Source: HRBIN01 sp038891515
GTDB lineage: Archaea > Thermoproteota > Nitrososphaeria_A > Caldarchaeales > Caldarchaeaceae
Assembly (NCBI GenBank): GCA_038891515.1
Contig: JAWAEB010000073.1
Location: forward strand, 1-7,644
Direction of reading: 5' to 3'
Length of the DNA stretch: 7,644 bases
Of this stretch, positions 1 to 5,239 are shown one piece after another. The position numbers were made by a program, and so were the translations under genes. Under the pieces are notes generated by a model that worked only from the letters and a program-made list of their open reading frames with translations, did no database searches and was not told where the DNA came from. The stretch's first letter is position 1. Every line of letters begins with the position of its first letter.

Positions 1-255
1 GGAATAGCCGGGTGTATAAGGTTCCTTGAGGTGGTTAGGGATAGGTGCGCTAATAACCCTACCGTATACATGGATAGGGCTCCATGGTACGGATGGCCCA
101 TGAAGGTTCTGGGCTTGAGGAGGAGGGTAGAGACGCTCGGTAGGAGAAACGCTATAGAGTCTTGGTTCAGCAAGCTCAAGAGGAGGATAAAACAGTTCAA
201 CACATCCTTCCCAACATACAGGCCGAAGATATCGGAGAAGCGGATAAGGGCATGA
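1..255 (+). CDS. Insertion-sequence transposase, C-terminal part (IS6/IS240-like DDE type), cut by the window edge
   Basis: The frame is open from base 1, so the N-terminal part lies outside the window. The visible 84 residues carry what looks like the end of a DDE catalytic core: an Asp in YMDRAPWYGW and a Glu in GRRNAIESWFSKLKRR, 28 residues later, followed by a basic segment (KRRIKQFNTSFP). An Asn three residues before the Glu and a Lys/Arg-rich helix after it are typical of IS6/IS240-like transposases common in archaea, which insert elements by DNA cleavage and strand transfer. The protein ends at TGA 253-255. Reading through that stop gives only four more codons (MTLS) before the next stop, so the C-terminus may be slightly truncated. 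No terminal inverted repeat can be recognised without the left end. The family call is from motif shape only; a related DDE family such as IS481 or IS5 is possible. Confidence 0.72.
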   Translation, partial: GIAGCIRFLEVVRDRCANNPTVYMDRAPWYGWPMKVLGLRRRVETLGRRNAIESWFSKLKRRIKQFNTSFPTYRPKISEKRIRA

Positions 256-292
256 ATGACCTTAAGTTGACAGTCCCGTCTTTATTATGTTC

Positions 293-301
293 TTTTAAAT
301 A
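293..301 (+). promoter_or_regulatory. Box A (TATA) for the phosphoesterase gene
   Basis: TTTTAAATA is an AT-only island between the transposase end and the phosphoesterase. Archaeal initiation about 25 to 28 bases downstream would put the transcript start near 323-325. That rules out a start codon at 311 and leaves a leader of about 38 nt before ATG 362. Confidence 0.5.
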
Positions 302-345
302 TGGGGTTGTGTGTGGTTCCAAGCAATTCCGCAGAGCTTCAACTG

Positions 346-353
346 GGTGGTGA
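346..353 (+). promoter_or_regulatory. Shine-Dalgarno site deciding the phosphoesterase start
   Basis: GGTGGTGA matches seven of eight bases of the archaeal consensus GGAGGTGA and lies 8 nt before ATG 362. It favours that start over the ATG at 398, which has only a weaker GGGAG (384-388). Confidence 0.5.
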
Positions 354-361
354 AAGGTCAA

Positions 362-1054
362 ATGGTGGTGGATGAAACGGTTAGGGAGTGGCTTGGTATG
401 GTGAGGTTCCTACAAGTCTCGGATATTCACGGTAGTGTGGAGATGGCGGGGCGTATAGGTAGGATGGCTGGAAAAGGGTTTGACGCAGTCATAGTGGCCG
501 GTGACATAACCCATTTTGGAAACCCAGCACAGGCTGAGGATATTCTGAAGAGGGTGGCGGGAGGCGGTGTGCCAGTATATTTCGTCGCAGGTAACTGCGA
601 CCCGAAGATACTTCTCACATGGCAACCGAGCATTAGTGGCATCACCAACATACATGGTGGGTATGCATCGGTCAGTGGTGTGGAGCTGCTGGGGCTGGGC
701 GGCGGAAACATCTCACCCTTCAACACCCTCATAGAGTTCACTGAGGAGCAGTTCAGGGATATTCTCAATGGTCTAAACCCCCGCAGCGGCCAAGCCATAC
801 TCGTATCTCACACACCACCATACGGCACCGACATAGACTACGCTAGGGGCAGGCATCTCGGAAGCAATACCATAAGGGAATACGTTGAGACGGTGAAGCC
901 CCTAGCTGTATGCTGCGGCCACATACACGAGGCTAGAGGCATCACCACAATTGGCCGGACAACCGTTATCAATGCTGGTCCGGCCAAAGATGGGCTATGC
1001 GCATCCCTAACCGTGGAATCTGGCGGAGTGGAGGCATCACTCCTCAGGCTTTAA
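362..1054 (+). CDS. Calcineurin-like metallophosphoesterase (Icc/YfcE-type)
   Basis: A 230-residue soluble protein of the binuclear metal phosphoesterase superfamily, which hydrolyses phosphomono- or diesters; the substrate cannot be told from sequence. All signature blocks are present in order: DIH (Asp21, His23), GDITH (Asp48), GNCD (Asn78), SHTPP (His150) and GHIH (His187, His189), so the active site looks intact. The size and short linkers resemble small single-domain archaeal Icc-related enzymes (COG2129-like) rather than Mre11. Start choice: ATG 362 has the better ribosome site, but ATG 398 begins MVRFLQVSDIHG, which is how most family members begin, and would give 218 residues. The gene stands alone on its strand after an IS remnant, and its last 18 bases overlap the convergent DUF998 gene. 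Confidence 0.9.
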   Translation: MVVDETVREWLGMVRFLQVSDIHGSVEMAGRIGRMAGKGFDAVIVAGDITHFGNPAQAEDILKRVAGGGVPVYFVAGNCDPKILLTWQPSISGITNIHGGYASVSGVELLGLGGGNISPFNTLIEFTEEQFRDILNGLNPRSGQAILVSHTPPYGTDIDYARGRHLGSNTIREYVETVKPLAVCCGHIHEARGITTIGRTTVINAGPAKDGLCASLTVESGGVEASLLRL

Positions 1055-1594
1055 CATCATCAGATATCCAGCTAGGACCAGCCCCCAGATTAGCGGTGGG
1101 TAGGCTATCATTCTCTCCATACCGCCGTGGCCTAGTCCAAGATATGTCCCCGAGGCGAATAGTATGAGTGTGGTCAGGGTGAGTATGCCTGAGAAGATGG
1201 ATATTGTCTTGAGGGGTTGTGGTGTAACCCTGTAGGCTGCTATAGCTGATAGGCCTGCAGAGAAGAAGACCATGAAGGACATTATCATGTGAAGGTTATA
1301 GGGGCTGCCCTCGGGGAATACACCCACACCGGCCGCCCCAAATCCAGTCATGAAAACCAATACAGTAAACGCCAAATCATGGAAAACCCTGTAGACAAGC
1401 AGAGAAGCCGAAATGACTAAGACGCCCAACACGATTATGGATGTATTGAAGATGGGTGCAGCCGGTCCGACACCCAAGTCGCTTATGTAGTTGCCTGCGA
1501 CACTATATCCGGGGTAAACAGCCTCGGAAACCCTGAGAAACACCATGAACTGGGCTATGCCAACGAATAGCAGGATGCTTGCAAGCCTAGCCAT
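1037..1594 (-). CDS. DUF998-family integral membrane protein
   Basis: A 185-residue hydrophobic protein with about six predicted membrane segments (roughly residues 4-22, 50-70, 74-92, 102-121, 128-149 and 163-181). Family-like landmarks are YSVAGNYISDLG near residues 30-41 after the first helix, IFNTS at 48-52, FPEG at 93-96 and GGMERMIAYPPLIW at 157-170. DUF998 proteins have no established biochemical function. Start choice: the open frame extends to an ATG at 1609, but that ATG is only about 12 bases from a good TATA box. The ATG at 1594 sits 27 bases from the box centre, giving a leaderless mRNA. The family name comes from motif memory and could be tested with a profile search. The gene is convergent with the phosphoesterase and has no visible operon partner. 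Confidence 0.8.
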   Translation of the reverse strand: MARLASILLFVGIAQFMVFLRVSEAVYPGYSVAGNYISDLGVGPAAPIFNTSIIVLGVLVISASLLVYRVFHDLAFTVLVFMTGFGAAGVGVFPEGSPYNLHMIMSFMVFFSAGLSAIAAYRVTPQPLKTISIFSGILTLTTLILFASGTYLGLGHGGMERMIAYPPLIWGLVLAGYLMMLKPEE

Positions 1595-1616
1595 ACATGT
1601 ATGATGCATAGCAGGA

Positions 1617-1625
1617 GATATAAAT
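1617..1625 (-). promoter_or_regulatory. Box A (TATA) for the DUF998 gene
   Basis: On the minus strand the site reads ATTTATATC, close to the archaeal consensus TTTATATA. Its centre (1621) is 27 bases upstream of the ATG at 1594, so transcription should begin at or very near the start codon. Confidence 0.6.
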
Positions 1626-1627
1626 AT

Positions 1628-1653
1628 GGAAGCCCTACATACCGTGGGCTTCC
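1628..1653. repeat. Perfect 8-bp inverted repeat beside the DUF998 TATA box
   Basis: GGAAGCCC (1628-1635) and GGGCTTCC (1646-1653) are perfect inverted copies separated by 10 bases. The repeat begins 3 bases beyond the TATA box, so relative to a start at 1594 it spans about -35 to -60 and covers or borders the BRE. Such a position suits a dimeric transcription regulator. It could instead be a chance hairpin. Confidence 0.5.
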
Positions 1654-1690
1654 TTGGTGTGTTTCTTAAGCTCGGACTCTAGGGAAGTCA

Positions 1691-1713
1691 ATCTTGCATA
1701 TCTTGCAGATATA
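1691..1713. repeat. Short tandem 9-mer and small palindrome
   Basis: ATCTTGCAT (1691-1699) is followed directly by ATCTTGCAG (1700-1708). The second copy also forms a small palindrome, ATATCT-TGC-AGATAT (1698-1712). It lies in the gene-free stretch; its role is unknown and chance is possible. Confidence 0.3.
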
Positions 1714-1753
1714 TCTCTCGGACATCGAAGAGGGTTAGGGCTTGTTTATTCTT

Positions 1754-1850
1754 AACCGCTTCCTCTAACGGTTGGGGTGTTGTTGTCATAGATGATCCGC
1801 CCCCAACAACTTCAGCGTCAGCATGCTATGTCACTGACGCTGGTTGGTGG
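1754..1850. other. Cluster of overlapping, partly exclusive hairpins behind the CopD-like gene (terminator or small structured RNA)
   Basis: The strongest hairpin has perfect arms at 1813-1821 and 1834-1842 (CAGCGTCAG/CTGACGCTG, 12-nt loop). After a two-base bulge it extends through 1803-1810 pairing with 1843-1850, with one mismatch. The left outer arm can instead pair upstream: GTTGGGG 1771-1777 with CCCCAAC 1801-1807, or GTTGTTG 1779-1785 with CAACAAC 1804-1810. A smaller hairpin joins AACCG 1754-1758 and CGGTT 1769-1773. The main hairpin lies 5 bases beyond the stop codon of the minus-strand gene ending at 1856, so it would be that gene's 3' structure. The minus strand has no U-tract after it, so a classical terminator is not supported. 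I saw no tRNA, SRP or RNase P RNA signature. Confidence 0.45.
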
Positions 1851-1855
1851 TTTTA

Positions 1856-2272
1856 CTAGAGCAGCGTGAGTATTGTGGGTAGGGCTAGGGCTGGCGGTAT
1901 CTCCGAGACTGCGAGGATGTTTGCTATCTTTCTGGCGTGGATGTCACCTTTTGCGGCTCTAGGTCCGTAGACAAATGAGTGGGTGAAGTCCATGATGAAG
2001 ACCACCATTACTAGGGCTAGGGCCAGAACGGATAGGAGACCAGTCCACAATGACAGCGATAGATAAAGTGTGGAGATGAGCAAGATTGACAAGGCAGCCC
2101 AAGAGGGGGGGTTATATCTTCTCATCATACCCACCGTCAGGAATATCCTCATTCTCCTATCCTCAACCATCCTAACCTGCGGCATAGCTGCGACGGCTAG
2201 GTGGAGCAGGCCTCCAAGCCATATTATGAGCGAATATGTGGCCGCTATGCGGGCCAGTGTATCCAGCTCCAT
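1856..2272 (-). CDS. Small four-helix membrane protein, CopD/DUF4149-like
   Basis: A 138-residue protein with four predicted membrane segments (about residues 8-30, 56-76, 78-96 and 116-135). The first helix ends IIWLGGLLHLAVAAMP and is followed by a charged loop. A RRYNPPSW segment opens the second helix and the third ends DFTHSFVYGP. A Trp-x-Gly-Gly near the first helix, a His in the first helix and a His after the third recall the CopD/DUF2269/DUF4149 superfamily. Some of those proteins are linked to copper or haem-related membrane functions, but no metal role is shown here. The start is firm: ATG 2272 directly follows the TAG of the upstream gene, with AGGAGAT 8 nt before it. It is therefore the second gene of a two-gene operon, probably translationally coupled. 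Confidence 0.75.
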   Translation of the reverse strand: MELDTLARIAATYSLIIWLGGLLHLAVAAMPQVRMVEDRRMRIFLTVGMMRRYNPPSWAALSILLISTLYLSLSLWTGLLSVLALALVMVVFIMDFTHSFVYGPRAAKGDIHARKIANILAVSEIPPALALPTILTLL

Positions 2273-2812
2273 CTATCTGTATCTCCTGAGGAGTAGCAGG
2301 GTTATTGAGGCACCTGCCAAGCTTATAACTATGTTGGCTGCCACAGCGCTCACCCATATTATTGCCAAGACCGTGGGCGTTACTTTGAAGAGTCCGAAGT
2401 ATGTGAGGAGGGTAAGTGCCACCACAGATTCGCCTACACCGCTGAGAATCGTGGCAACCGCTATTCTCCGACTTCTCCTAGAAGATTCGGCATAGCTGCC
2501 TCCAATCCTTGTGGTGAGGTCGTAGATTAGGCCTGCAGAGAGGCTTGCTATCAGTAGATATGGCGCCGGTGCCGGGACTATTGCTAGGAAGATTAGTCCT
2601 GAGATGGCGCCCATGATCGTTGTGCTCCACATGCGCCTTGAGTAGGCTGCGGTCATACTCATGGTTAGTCCACGGAAGAAGTGGGCTGGATACCCTCTCA
2701 AGGCTGGGCCCAGCAACAGTCCCGAGACTGTTCCGAGGACTGCGTAGAGTGCCGAGATTAGGGCTATTACTGCCAAGTGTTTTGTGGTTTCCGTAACTAT
2801 ACTGGGTTGCAT
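2273..2812 (-). CDS. Six-helix membrane protein resembling an ECF transporter S-component
   Basis: A 179-residue hydrophobic protein with about six membrane segments (near 12-35, 41-57, 63-80, 82-98, 116-140 and 146-174) and a short N-terminal tail. Size, helix count and the first-helix pattern (KHLAVIALISALYAVLG, then small residues and Pro) resemble the substrate-binding S-components of energy-coupling-factor vitamin transporters, perhaps the YkoE-like group. The substrate cannot be read. No ECF ATPase or T-component lies in the window, so it would have to use a shared module encoded elsewhere. The open frame runs to 2944, but codons before 2812 cross a strong TATA box; ATG 2812 is about 26 bases from that box, giving a leaderless mRNA. 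It is the first gene of an operon with the CopD-like gene. An unrelated six-helix membrane protein is the main alternative. Confidence 0.72.
   Translation of the reverse strand: MQPSIVTETTKHLAVIALISALYAVLGTVSGLLLGPALRGYPAHFFRGLTMSMTAAYSRRMWSTTIMGAISGLIFLAIVPAPAPYLLIASLSAGLIYDLTTRIGGSYAESSRRSRRIAVATILSGVGESVVALTLLTYFGLFKVTPTVLAIIWVSAVAANIVISLAGASITLLLLRRYR
2281..2287 (-). promoter_or_regulatory. Shine-Dalgarno site for the CopD-like gene
   Basis: On the minus strand the site reads AGGAGAT, 8 nt before ATG 2272. It lies inside the last codons of the upstream gene. A ribosome site here fits an internal operon gene, in contrast to the leaderless first genes. Confidence 0.55.
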
Positions 2813-2831
2813 ACGATGAATTTCGCGCATT

Positions 2832-2849
2832 GATATATAAATATATTTA
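2832..2849. promoter_or_regulatory. AT-rich divergent promoter between the S-component-like and methyltransferase genes
   Basis: Seventeen of these 18 bases are A or T. On the minus strand TTTATATA (2841 to 2834) is the exact box-A consensus, 25.5 bases from ATG 2812. On the plus strand overlapping TATATAAA/ATAAATAT could direct initiation near 2864-2870, ahead of GTG 2900. A weaker plus-strand AGAATAAG (2867-2874) lies 28-30 bases before 2900 and could be an alternative box. Confidence 0.6.
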
Positions 2850-2899
2850 GTTTTCTGCAAATCAAAAGAATAAGTAACACAGCATCCAGAGACAACACA

Positions 2900-3601
2900 G
2901 TGAACATACTCAATTATATGATGGGTAAGTGGGTCTATGGCCACAGCTTACCCATTCAAGCATTGGAGAAGATGCGCATACAACCAGGCGACACACTCTG
3001 CATAATAGGCTGCGGCTACGGCGACACAGCAATACATGCAGCGAGGCGATTCGGCAGCAGGGTCCATGCCTATGACATCCACCCACAGTTGGTGGAGAAG
3101 ACTAGGGTCAGGGTGTCGAGTGTAGAGTGGGTGAGAGTTGCGTATATCAACCCCTATGAGGATGTGTGTCAAGCTGGTGGTCATTGCCTTATAGAGGTTG
3201 TTCTGAGCTATCTACGTAGTCCCGGGGATTTTCTGTGCAGGATGGCTGACCTACATCGGTTTGTGGGTGTTGTGGAGATTACTGCTGAAGGATACTTGGA
3301 TGGTGAACATTACTTTGGAGGTGGGGTAAGGCTGCGCAGCGACTTTGAGTGGCGCGAGATATTCAACTCCCTAGGTCTGGAGATTCTATGGGATGGGGGT
3401 CACAATCTCAGCCTCATGAGAAAGTTCTGGGAAGACCTCAGAATCAAGCCTCTCACAACTTTCCACGACATGGCCAAGACGACATCCACATCTTGGAGGA
3501 GGGCAGAAGCACGAGATGCCATTAAACGCTTCAGACAACTGTTCAGTGAATATGGAGATTTGTTAAAATGCAAATATTATATTGTACGTAGGTGCGTGTA
3601 A
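2900..3601 (+). CDS. Class I SAM-dependent methyltransferase, substrate unknown
   Basis: A 233-residue soluble protein with a Rossmann-type methyltransferase core. Motif I is DTLCIIGCGYGD (residues 31-42), with the glycine-rich SAM loop at 37-41. The acidic motif II residue is Asp59 in VHAYDIHPQ. A motif-IV/post-I-like strand and helix, CLIEVVLSYLRSPGDFL, follows at 96-112, and VGVVEIT comes about 13 residues later. The remaining roughly 100 residues look helical and charged (WRRAEARDAIKRFRQLF) and probably form the substrate cap. The motif IV strand lacks the usual Asp, so activity is likely but unproven. GTG 2900 has no Shine-Dalgarno site; ATG 2918 and 2921 are alternatives that keep every motif. 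It leads the plus-strand run and ends 21 bases before the presumed SufU start, so co-transcription is plausible. I do not recognise a specific subfamily. Confidence 0.8.
   Translation: MNILNYMMGKWVYGHSLPIQALEKMRIQPGDTLCIIGCGYGDTAIHAARRFGSRVHAYDIHPQLVEKTRVRVSSVEWVRVAYINPYEDVCQAGGHCLIEVVLSYLRSPGDFLCRMADLHRFVGVVEITAEGYLDGEHYFGGGVRLRSDFEWREIFNSLGLEILWDGGHNLSLMRKFWEDLRIKPLTTFHDMAKTTSTSWRRAEARDAIKRFRQLFSEYGDLLKCKYYIVRRCV
3572..3583 (+). promoter_or_regulatory. Possible internal box A for the SufU gene
   Basis: AAATATTATATT lies inside the 3' end of the methyltransferase gene. Initiation 25 to 28 bases downstream would fall near 3603-3606, just ahead of the ribosome site at 3609-3616. This could give the SufU gene its own transcript in addition to readthrough. 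Confidence 0.35.
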
Positions 3602-3608
3602 TATCAGG

Positions 3609-3616
3609 TAGGGTGA
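3609..3616 (+). promoter_or_regulatory. Shine-Dalgarno site before the presumed CTG start of SufU
   Basis: TAGGGTGA closely matches the consensus GGAGGTGA over its last six bases and ends 6 nt before CTG 3623. The site contains a GTG (3613-3615), but that codon is in another frame. An in-frame TGA at 3614-3616 bounds the SufU frame on the left. Confidence 0.5.
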
Positions 3617-3622
3617 GCAGAG

Positions 3623-4027
3623 CTGTCAGAGACCCAGTTCGAGATAATACTAGACCATTACAGGAATCCACGCAACTATGGCGAGCTGCCCGATGCCACG
3701 GTGAAGGTAAAGGATTCTAACCCATTATGTGGCGACGTCGTGGAGGTCTACCTCAAGCTGGATGACAAGGGCATGATATCTAAGGCCACCTTCAGAGGGC
3801 ACGGATGTGCCATTAGCCAAGCTTCGGCCTCCATGCTTATAGAGTCTATCCAGAACAGGAATTTGGAGGATGTGGTGAAGCTGGGGAAGAGGGATATCTT
3901 CGACATGCTCGGTGTTGAGGTGGGACCTGTAAGAGTGAAATGCGCCCTCCTCTCACTTAAAGCCCTCAAGACCGCCATCTACACATACCTTGGAAAGAAG
4001 ATAGATTCAGAAGAGTTGGGAGATTAG
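3623..4027 (+). CDS. sufU: SufU/IscU-like iron-sulfur cluster scaffold protein, apparent CTG start
   Basis: A 134-residue protein of the IscU/SufU family, on which sulfur from a cysteine desulfurase is received or assembled into Fe-S clusters in the cytoplasm. Family landmarks: FEIILDHYRNPRNYGEL (6-22), NPLCGD (Cys36, Asp38), GHGCAISQASASM (Cys62) and VKCALL (Cys107). These are the three cysteines and one Asp that bind metal. The extra segment between the second and third cysteines fits SufU rather than bacterial IscU. The first standard start in frame is GTG 3701, which would delete 26 residues including the conserved LDHYRNPRN block. CTG 3623, 6 nt after a Shine-Dalgarno site, restores the usual N-terminus (M/L-SETQFEIILDHY); a start-codon mutation or sequence error is the alternative. 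No desulfurase or SufBCD gene is visible. A nearby Fe-S client is IlvD. Confidence 0.88.
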   Translation: MSETQFEIILDHYRNPRNYGELPDATVKVKDSNPLCGDVVEVYLKLDDKGMISKATFRGHGCAISQASASMLIESIQNRNLEDVVKLGKRDIFDMLGVEVGPVRVKCALLSLKALKTAIYTYLGKKIDSEELGD

Positions 4028-4040
4028 CCAAGTGTTACTG

Positions 4041-4054
4041 TATAGCCTTATTGG
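4041..4054 (+). promoter_or_regulatory. Weak box A candidates before the HD phosphohydrolase gene
   Basis: TATAGCCTTA (4041-4050) and the overlapping TTATTGG (4048-4054) lie in the 51-base gap after the SufU gene. The second is centred 28 bases before TTG 4079, the spacing seen at the clearer leaderless promoters here. No Shine-Dalgarno site is visible before that TTG. Confidence 0.3.
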
Positions 4055-4078
4055 ACACGGCCCACACCAGTATCCGAG

Positions 4079-5239
4079 TTGAAGCTGGTAAAGGACCCTG
4101 TCCACGGCTACATAGCTCTCTCAGACCAAGAGATGCAGCTGGTGGACACCTACGCTGTCCAGAGGCTCAGGCGTATCAGTCAGCTACCATTCGTCCACCT
4201 CGTCTATCCTGGTGCTAGACACAGTAGGTTCGATCACTCGCTTGGATGTTTCCACCTTGCAGGCGAGTTCGCCTCACATCTCGGCCTAGAAAGTCATGAC
4301 GCCAATCTTCTAAAGGCTGCTGCGCTCCTACATGACATAGGACACACACCATACTCCCATCTTCTCGAGACTCTTCTCATGGAGAGAGGTGTTGGGCACG
4401 AGGAGTTGAGCGCCCGCATAATCATGGAGGATGACGAGCTGGGTGGGAGGCTTGATTCAGTGGGAGTATCGCCGGATGAGGTCGTGGATATTCTGAGGGG
4501 AGGATGTAGGTTGAGCCACCTCATCTCGGGGCCGCTGGACGTGGATAGGCTTGACTTTCTAGTGAGGGATGCCTACTTCACTGGCGCCACATACGGTGTG
4601 ATAGATGTGAAGAGGATTATCAGACTCTCCACACTATCTAGCGAAGGGCCCGCAGTTGATGTGAAGGGTATAGGCGCCGTGGAGGAGCTAGCCCTAGCCA
4701 GATACCACTCATTCGTCAACATATACTTCCACCACGCAGTACGGGCCGCCCAAGTCCTCTTCCTACATGGCGCAGAAAAAATCTTCGAGAATGTTGACCT
4801 GGCTAGTATGAGTGTGCACGAGTATCTGGGTTATGATGACTTCACGGTCTGGTGTATGATGCGTGGGAAGAGAGAGACGAGGTGGGTGGTGGAGAGGCTG
4901 GAGAGACGTATGCTGCCCAAGAAGGTCTATGAGCGGACGGGCGTGGGTGAGGTTCCTCTGGCGCAGAGTAGACGGAGGCTGGAGGAGGAGATAGCTATGG
5001 AGAGTCATGTCAGCTCCGAATGGGTTTACGTGGACTCTTCTCTAGCACCTCCACTCACAAAATATGGGCCGAGCGAGATCAGGCTCTACTCGGGGGAGGG
5101 GGTTGTCCAGCCGGAGTCGTGGATTTTAAGGGAGCTGTCCAAGCCCATCCATGTGGTGAGGGTTTACGTGGATAGGTATGTGGAGGATGTGGATAGGGTG
5201 GGCGAGGTGGCTGGCCGGGTTATCTCCCAAACCCGATGA
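4079..5239 (+). CDS. HD-superfamily phosphohydrolase of the COG1078 (YwfO/SAMHD1-like) type
   Basis: A 386-residue soluble enzyme. The N-terminus has the family pattern KDPVHGYIALSDQEMQLVDT, followed by QRLRRISQL and YPGARHSRFDHSLG. The metal site reads His53, His85-Asp86 (LLHDIGHTPYSH) and Asp156 (GPLDVDRLDFLVRDAYFTG), matching the H..HD..D arrangement of SAMHD1 and YwfO. Relatives hydrolyse deoxynucleoside triphosphates to nucleoside and triphosphate, often under allosteric control, but not all have that activity, so the substrate is inferred. The C-terminal 180 residues are variable and charged and probably serve oligomerisation or regulation. Length is a little below the roughly 430 residues of YwfO. 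TTG 4079 is chosen because it starts immediately before the conserved KLVKDPVHGY. It follows sufU by 51 bases and overlaps the convergent thymidylate kinase by 20. Confidence 0.9.
   Translation: MKLVKDPVHGYIALSDQEMQLVDTYAVQRLRRISQLPFVHLVYPGARHSRFDHSLGCFHLAGEFASHLGLESHDANLLKAAALLHDIGHTPYSHLLETLLMERGVGHEELSARIIMEDDELGGRLDSVGVSPDEVVDILRGGCRLSHLISGPLDVDRLDFLVRDAYFTGATYGVIDVKRIIRLSTLSSEGPAVDVKGIGAVEELALARYHSFVNIYFHHAVRAAQVLFLHGAEKIFENVDLASMSVHEYLGYDDFTVWCMMRGKRETRWVVERLERRMLPKKVYERTGVGEVPLAQSRRRLEEEIAMESHVSSEWVYVDSSLAPPLTKYGPSEIRLYSGEGVVQPESWILRELSKPIHVVRVYVDRYVEDVDRVGEVAGRVISQTR

Larger units (their letters stand above)
1595..1855. other. 261-base stretch without a convincing gene
   Basis: The gap holds the DUF998 promoter, the inverted repeat beside it, the 9-mer repeat and the hairpin cluster listed separately. 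The only ATG frame noted, 1626-1682 on the plus strand (18 codons), has no promoter or ribosome site. No RNA gene of a known class was recognised on either strand. Confidence 0.6.

Noticed and set aside
427..798. 123-residue minus-strand open frame
   Set aside because: It is antisense to the phosphoesterase catalytic motifs and has no independent support.
1626..1682. 18-codon plus-strand ORF in the gene-free stretch
   Set aside because: No ribosome site or promoter, and its 5' end overlaps the inverted repeat and the opposite-strand TATA box.
1628..1850. Possible SRP RNA, RNase P RNA, tRNA or C/D-box RNA
   Set aside because: AGGGAAGTC near 1681 only faintly recalls the RNase P CR-I motif; no CR-V, SRP loop, T-loop or proper C-box was found.
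2070..2495. 141-residue plus-strand open frame
   Set aside because: It crosses two clear minus-strand membrane-protein genes and shows no motif; shadow frame.
2813..2944. N-terminal extension of the S-component-like protein
   Set aside because: It crosses the strong divergent TATA region; ATG 2812 has the right promoter spacing.
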